64,000 nucleotides of DNA from Apostichopus japonicus. Its lineage: Eukaryota; Echinodermata; Holothuroidea; Aspidochirotida; Stichopodidae. Shown piece after piece: positions 60,091 to 64,000 of this stretch. Within the stretch, counting starts at the first letter, position 1. Each line of letters begins with the position of its first letter. The notes under the pieces are model-generated. The model was given only the letters and a program-made list of their open reading frames with translations, searched no databases and had not been told where the DNA came from. The translations under genes and the position numbers were made by a program. The DNA is taken from the NCBI RefSeq assembly GCF_037975245.1, contig NC_092568.1, positions 30,437,001 to 30,501,000 on the forward strand, read 5' to 3'.

Positions 60091-60779
60091 GACAATTTTG
60101 AGGCTGTTCATCCTGGAACGCCATTTTCATGCTCACTGATATGATGTGATATCTGCTGTTTGCTTTACAAATTCGAACAGGCGCGTAGCGAGGAATTTGC
60201 CAAGGAAAGGGCGAAGCCTGTAGGCAAATTATCTAAGCGTATAGCACCCCCATTAGTTGGCGCGAAGCGTATAAGAAAATTTTGGCCGAAATGCCTCCCA
60301 GATCGCTGGAAATGGCACTGCCCAGGACCATTTGCTGGCGCGAAGCGTACTGCCGAAAATGCTTCCCAGATCGCTGGAAATGACACTTCCCAGGCCTTGT
60401 AAGTTGCATCTAAGCACTTTCTATTTTGAAATTACTAGCGATATCATTAAATAATATGCTGAAGGGGGGGGGGGCGGTCGCCCCCTTCCCGAAATTTGTC
60501 ATGTTCCCCGACGACACGGTCGAGTTCGAGACCAGCCACAGTTGGTTTCATAGCACCGTTCTACAATTGATTAAGGCGTATATACACACACACGCGTTAT
60601 GATAGACCATATATAGTATATATATAGATCATGAGGAAGAGAAGAAAAATGGAAACGTCAAAAATTGAGTTGTCGGTGTAAGGGGTAGGGTGAGGCACAC
60701 GCCTCTTCCGAAATCCTTGATCCGTCACTAGCTACCCTGTGTATATAATAGGGATCAGCGCTGTAATAATGTCACTGTT

Positions 60780-60935
60780 CCTCTTTCTCTTCCCGGTGTC
60801 TTGGCGTTTTTCTTTAACTCCCTCCTTTTCTCCTTTTTCTCTCTTTCTTCTTTTTCTTTTCCCTTCCTTCCTCTCCTCCTCCTCTTTCCCCCCTCTTTTT
60901 TCCTTTTTTCTTCTCTTTTTTTCTCTCCTCTTTTT
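60780..60935. repeat. Polypyrimidine tract
   Basis: About 150 bp of almost pure C/T on the plus strand (TTTCTCTCCTCTTTTTC-like). The next bases, GGGGGGCGCGCGCCCCC, can form a hairpin and end in a 'CTGGATACGCACCTG' transposon-like terminus. The open frames in both directions are compositional. Confidence 0.85.
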
Positions 60936-61749
60936 CGTACCCGGGGGGCGCGCGCCCCCAACGCCCCCCCCCTGGATACGCACCTGAGCTTATACCGAAA
61001 AGTGCTGATATTTAGTACTCCGTTACACCATTGCTCAGGCCTACATGTATCAGGAACGTCTTAGCATTCATGGGATTAAGTTGGAAGTTAATGAATTTTG
61101 TAAAATATCTTTGTTTACTTATTTACTATTGTTATCGTTGGTCCTTCTGTAAACCGTCATATATGAGCCTCCGATGTACCTCTACAGGTCACTCGTGAAA
61201 ATACGAAGCCTATATATGATAATCTTGGAGCCTATTCTTATCTATAGTAGTAACCCGTTCCTATGAGCAGATGATTTTTCGAAAGCTAATGATATGTGCC
61301 ATGGATATATGCGGTGGCCGGGGGAAGGGTGGATTTGAAAATTTACTCGGCCCCATAATAACTGGACACATTTACTAATGATTTGCATTGTACAAGCTTG
61401 AATATGCATTACAATGCACATAGGTCGCAGGTGTCGGACGAACCTACGTGGAACTGTGCGAAATAAACAAATTCTGTGGTGCATTCCCTATGCCGTCTCC
61501 TCCTCTCCTTACCCACTGGACTCGTGTGAACTATAGACGTATAGCGTACCAACGTCACTGGATATTTCCATTCACCCACACGATCTTCTTCCCATCTCCA
61601 TTATCCACCCTCTAACCCCCCTCCCCCTTCGCCCTCAAAAGCGTCCTTCGAAGTTTCTCTACATGACAATGACTTGATTTTAATTCAAAAAGTTGTTGGC
61701 CAACTCCGTCCATGATTCTTTGTGTTTTTTGTTACACCTGCTGTGTGTC

Positions 61750-61935
61750 GTGTGCAACTATGACATCACATCTGTTTGCTTCAAGTTCACTTTTGGTAGA
61801 ATATCAGATAACTTCAAATGTCAATATCTCAAAAACGGTACATAGGAATTGAATGCAAATTTTACTGGAATGCTTAGATTATGTTCCTTTGTAACATATT
61901 AAAAAGACAGTTTTACATGGACTATTCTTTTAAAT
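61750..61935 (+). repeat. Interspersed repeat, uninterrupted relative of the 20.1/20.8-kb repeat
   Basis: The stretch TTCAAGTTCACTTTTGGTAG to TTACATGGACTATTCTTTTA corresponds to 20,110-20,220 plus 20,837-20,880 without the 607-bp insert. It therefore acts as an empty-site reference for the TTAA element. The class of this older repeat is not clear. Confidence 0.7.
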
Positions 61936-62059
61936 TACACGTACATGATTCTCAATGGGTGGTCTCCTAAATACCTGACATAGGCTATGTTGTCCTCCCT
62001 GTTAATCATCGTTATATAATTCGAGATCTATAATCTTTCATCTATTTTTGTGCCCAGGT

Positions 62060-62450
62060 ATTCTACAAATTATGGTGTTAAAACATTTCATTTATACTAG
62101 TTGTATTTTGTATGGAACTCAATACCTGCCAAATTTGAGAAGTCTATTGATCTTAATATTTTTGAATCAACAATTAAATAATATTTTACGACTAACTTGA
62201 ACGGGAAGAGATCTCTATAGTTTTGTACTTTTAGATTTATGTTTTATATATGTTTGTTTGATATATTTGGATGTATTGTTACTGTAGTATTTTCATGTTT
62301 ATATGGACCACAGTGGAAATAAGTCAGACTTTTCTGTGTCATCCTGCACTTAGTTCTTGTTACCATTCTTAATGTATTTTTCTACATTGTTTTGCTTGTT
62401 TTGAATGTTGTGCGGTTAAGTAAAAATTAAAAAATAAAATAAAAACACAC
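62060..62450 (+). mobile_element. Second LINE 3'-end fragment
   Basis: The frame VWNSIPAKFEKSIDLNIFES followed by TIK, a stop and YFTTNLNG matches the C-terminal 'WNSLP..I....SL..FK..LK.Y' pattern of CR1-like ORF2. It ends in an A-rich AAATTAAAAAATAAAATAAA tail. It is 5'-truncated and carries stops. Confidence 0.6.
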
Positions 62451-62935
62451 TCAACCCAAGTACTCTTGCATCGAGACTGTGACTGTGTGATCATCGTCAA
62501 TTGTGTATCACGTGTCCGAAAAGCACAGATACATTTTATGAAAATTCACCGTGCAAAGATCCTGGGCGCGATAACCAACGACTGATCCGCTCTCAACCTA
62601 TAGCACAACAAACCCATACAGTAAAAACACAATATACAGCAGTATATATATATTATTGTGATGTTTCTTCTTCTCTGGCTCGGGACTGCCACTACACATA
62701 CAGCCTCATAGAATTTAATCATATTGTTTGCCAAATCTAGCTGGATAGGGCGACATTGTTACCTATTGTGATATCTACGACTGCTCAGTCATTGTTACCT
62801 AATCATATAAATTGCACGCATTGATTACCGGGGGAAGCAAGCGATAAGATAGTGCCGTGGTGAAACACAGCTGTACGCGCATGCCTATAGTCAACAAGAA
62901 TTCATTAGCTGGAAAAGTGCACCTTCGTTCACTCG

Positions 62936-63067
62936 TATAAAGTCAACACTTCACACTGATCAGAAGTTTATAACTCAGCTGTAAACGGCCGCAGATTGTT
63001 TTCATTTTGTTCTTTGAAGGGGAAAGTGTTCATCTCATATTCCAATTTCTATATCACAAATATGGCA
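62936..63067 (+). promoter_or_regulatory. Candidate TATA promoter and first exon of a gene running off the right edge
   Basis: TATAAAG at 62,936 is followed about 25-30 bp later by pyrimidine-rich TCACACTGATC, a possible initiator. The short leader then reaches ATGGCA at 63,062, directly followed by GTAAGTAC, a strong donor. This mirrors the BHMT first coding exon (ATG, then donor). No downstream exon could be recognised in the remaining 0.9 kb, so the call is an inference. Confidence 0.35.
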
Positions 63068-64000
63068 GTAAGTACATTATTTCCTTTCTTTCTCATAGTT
63101 TCATTGGTTCAGTGTGTGTGTATGTTAGCTTTCCAAACTAAATTCAAATAATCAAATAGATATGCTGGTTAGCTCACTCACGCTGAACCATTATGGGACC
63201 GTGATACACAAATGGACGATGTGCATCTTCCATTTGTGTATAACGGTCCAAATGGAAATAGGGACTAAAGGCGACCATGGACATGCACGGAGGGCGCACA
63301 AGGTGGGCAGGGGGGGGGGGGGGTTAGTTGTGCAACTAACCGTTTTTAATTCTCAATCGGTAGGCTGCCTAGGGAGGTTGATTCTTTGGCTAATGGATGA
63401 ATTGGATTTGCAGAGGGGCTCCATTATTTACGAGCAAGACTGTACAATGTCAAAACGAAAAAAAATATATATATATATTTATTTTTATATGGCCAGCGAC
63501 ACTTGTGACATGAGTTGGCTGTCACATTGTTTTAATAGGGAGTACTTTGGGTCACCTTCCCAGAAGAAGACTAGAAGTGGGTCAAAGTTATTTGCGTCAA
63601 TTCTTAGAGTTTTGTTTACCAACTGATCGTTCACTAGCGATTAATCAAGGACAGTTTTAAATTCTGAATATTTTCGTCGCCCAGATATATTTTCCTGTAG
63701 TAGCTATAGTCACACCCATATGCTGTAGAGGGTATTTATCACGATTTTCTCAAGGTTTCAACACATCCGTTGAATATGATACTCAAGAAGCAACTCGAAC
63801 AACAGTTTACCGCCATGCATCTAGACTTTGTGATGCTACAAGCTTTTCAAGAATCAACACTGAATAGCCTTAAAAATAGGCTGAAACGCTGTTCATTGTG
63901 ATACGTTTTTTGAATATTGTAATGCCACGGGGTACGTTAGAGGTTTAGTTGATAGTTTCGATAGGGTTGACCAGGCAGTTATCTGTTATGCTGTTATCTC
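63068..64000. other. Right edge, nothing further recognised
   Basis: Apart from a run of G and a short AT tract, no exon, repeat end or RNA gene is evident. The open frame near 63,162-63,626 shows no family signature and spans a poly-G run. Confidence 0.4.

Larger units (their letters stand above)
58485..60400. repeat. Three diverged copies of a 'GGCGTAGCCAGGATTT' repeat family
   Basis: Copies begin near 58,488 (GAGGCGTATCCAGGATTT), 59,331 (GCGGCGTAGCCAGGATTT) and 60,181 (GCGCGTAGCGAGGAATTT). Each is followed by CTAAGCGGAGCGCCACCATC-like sequence and GTTGGCGCG.AGCGT.CAAGAA. The third copy has an internal duplication of its last segment (GGCGCGAAGCGTA twice). Open frames here are repeat artefacts. 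The 59.3-kb copy is inside the 58,946-59,603 element. Confidence 0.7.

Noticed and set aside
60732-61064. Lys/Glu-rich and Phe/Ser-rich open frames on both strands
   Set aside because: They reflect a polypyrimidine tract, not a protein.

Overview
The window is animal nuclear DNA: AT-rich, with long introns, spliceosomal GT-AG exons and many small DNA-transposon and SINE copies. The gene set (a secreted EAR-repeat protein, the dynactin subunit ACTR10/Arp11, a Golgi-type nucleotide-sugar transferase and betaine-homocysteine methyltransferase) fits an invertebrate deuterostome. An echinoderm, perhaps a sea cucumber, is my best guess, but nothing here proves the taxon. All exon models below were built by hand: each junction was read for a splice site and for codon phase, and every phase in the four models closes.

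Layout. (1) 582-22,826, minus strand: a secreted protein of at least 907 residues. It has a signal peptide, a dibasic cleavage site, seven EAR/EPTP repeats (one per exon, enough for one seven-bladed propeller) and then a run of 35-52-residue 'VDGVDLS' repeats, one per exon, continuing off the left edge. (2) 24,953-33,148, plus strand: ACTR10, ten exons, 435 residues, with an AT-AC minor-spliceosome (U12-type) intron. (3) 37,449-40,915, plus strand: a type II membrane glycosyltransferase of 655 residues with two tandem transferase domains. The first has lost the DxD motif and the second keeps it. (4) 44,745-53,803, plus strand: BHMT, nine coding exons, 363 residues, whose first coding exon ends directly after the ATG. 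(5) 53,804-64,000 is mostly repeats, with one possible orphan exon at 56.4 kb and a possible first exon of another gene at 62.94-63.07 kb.

Mobile DNA explains much of the rest. Four non-autonomous hAT-type elements have exact 8-bp target duplications and a fifth has an imperfect one. A TTAA-flanked element is nested inside another repeat whose uninterrupted relative lies at 61.8 kb. BHMT intron 7 holds a 1.58-kb foldback element with arms of about 485 bp. There are also tRNA-derived SINE copies, two LINE 3' ends, several minisatellites and two long (AT)n tracts. A fragment of ACTR10 (exon 5 plus flanking intron) is duplicated inside an intron of the EAR gene.

The four genes do not form a pathway: they are a cell-surface/secreted protein, a cytoskeletal motor cofactor, a Golgi enzyme and a one-carbon metabolism enzyme, and there is no sign of shared control. 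The most novel observations are the EAR-propeller plus VDGVDLS-repeat architecture and the pseudo-transferase/active-transferase tandem.
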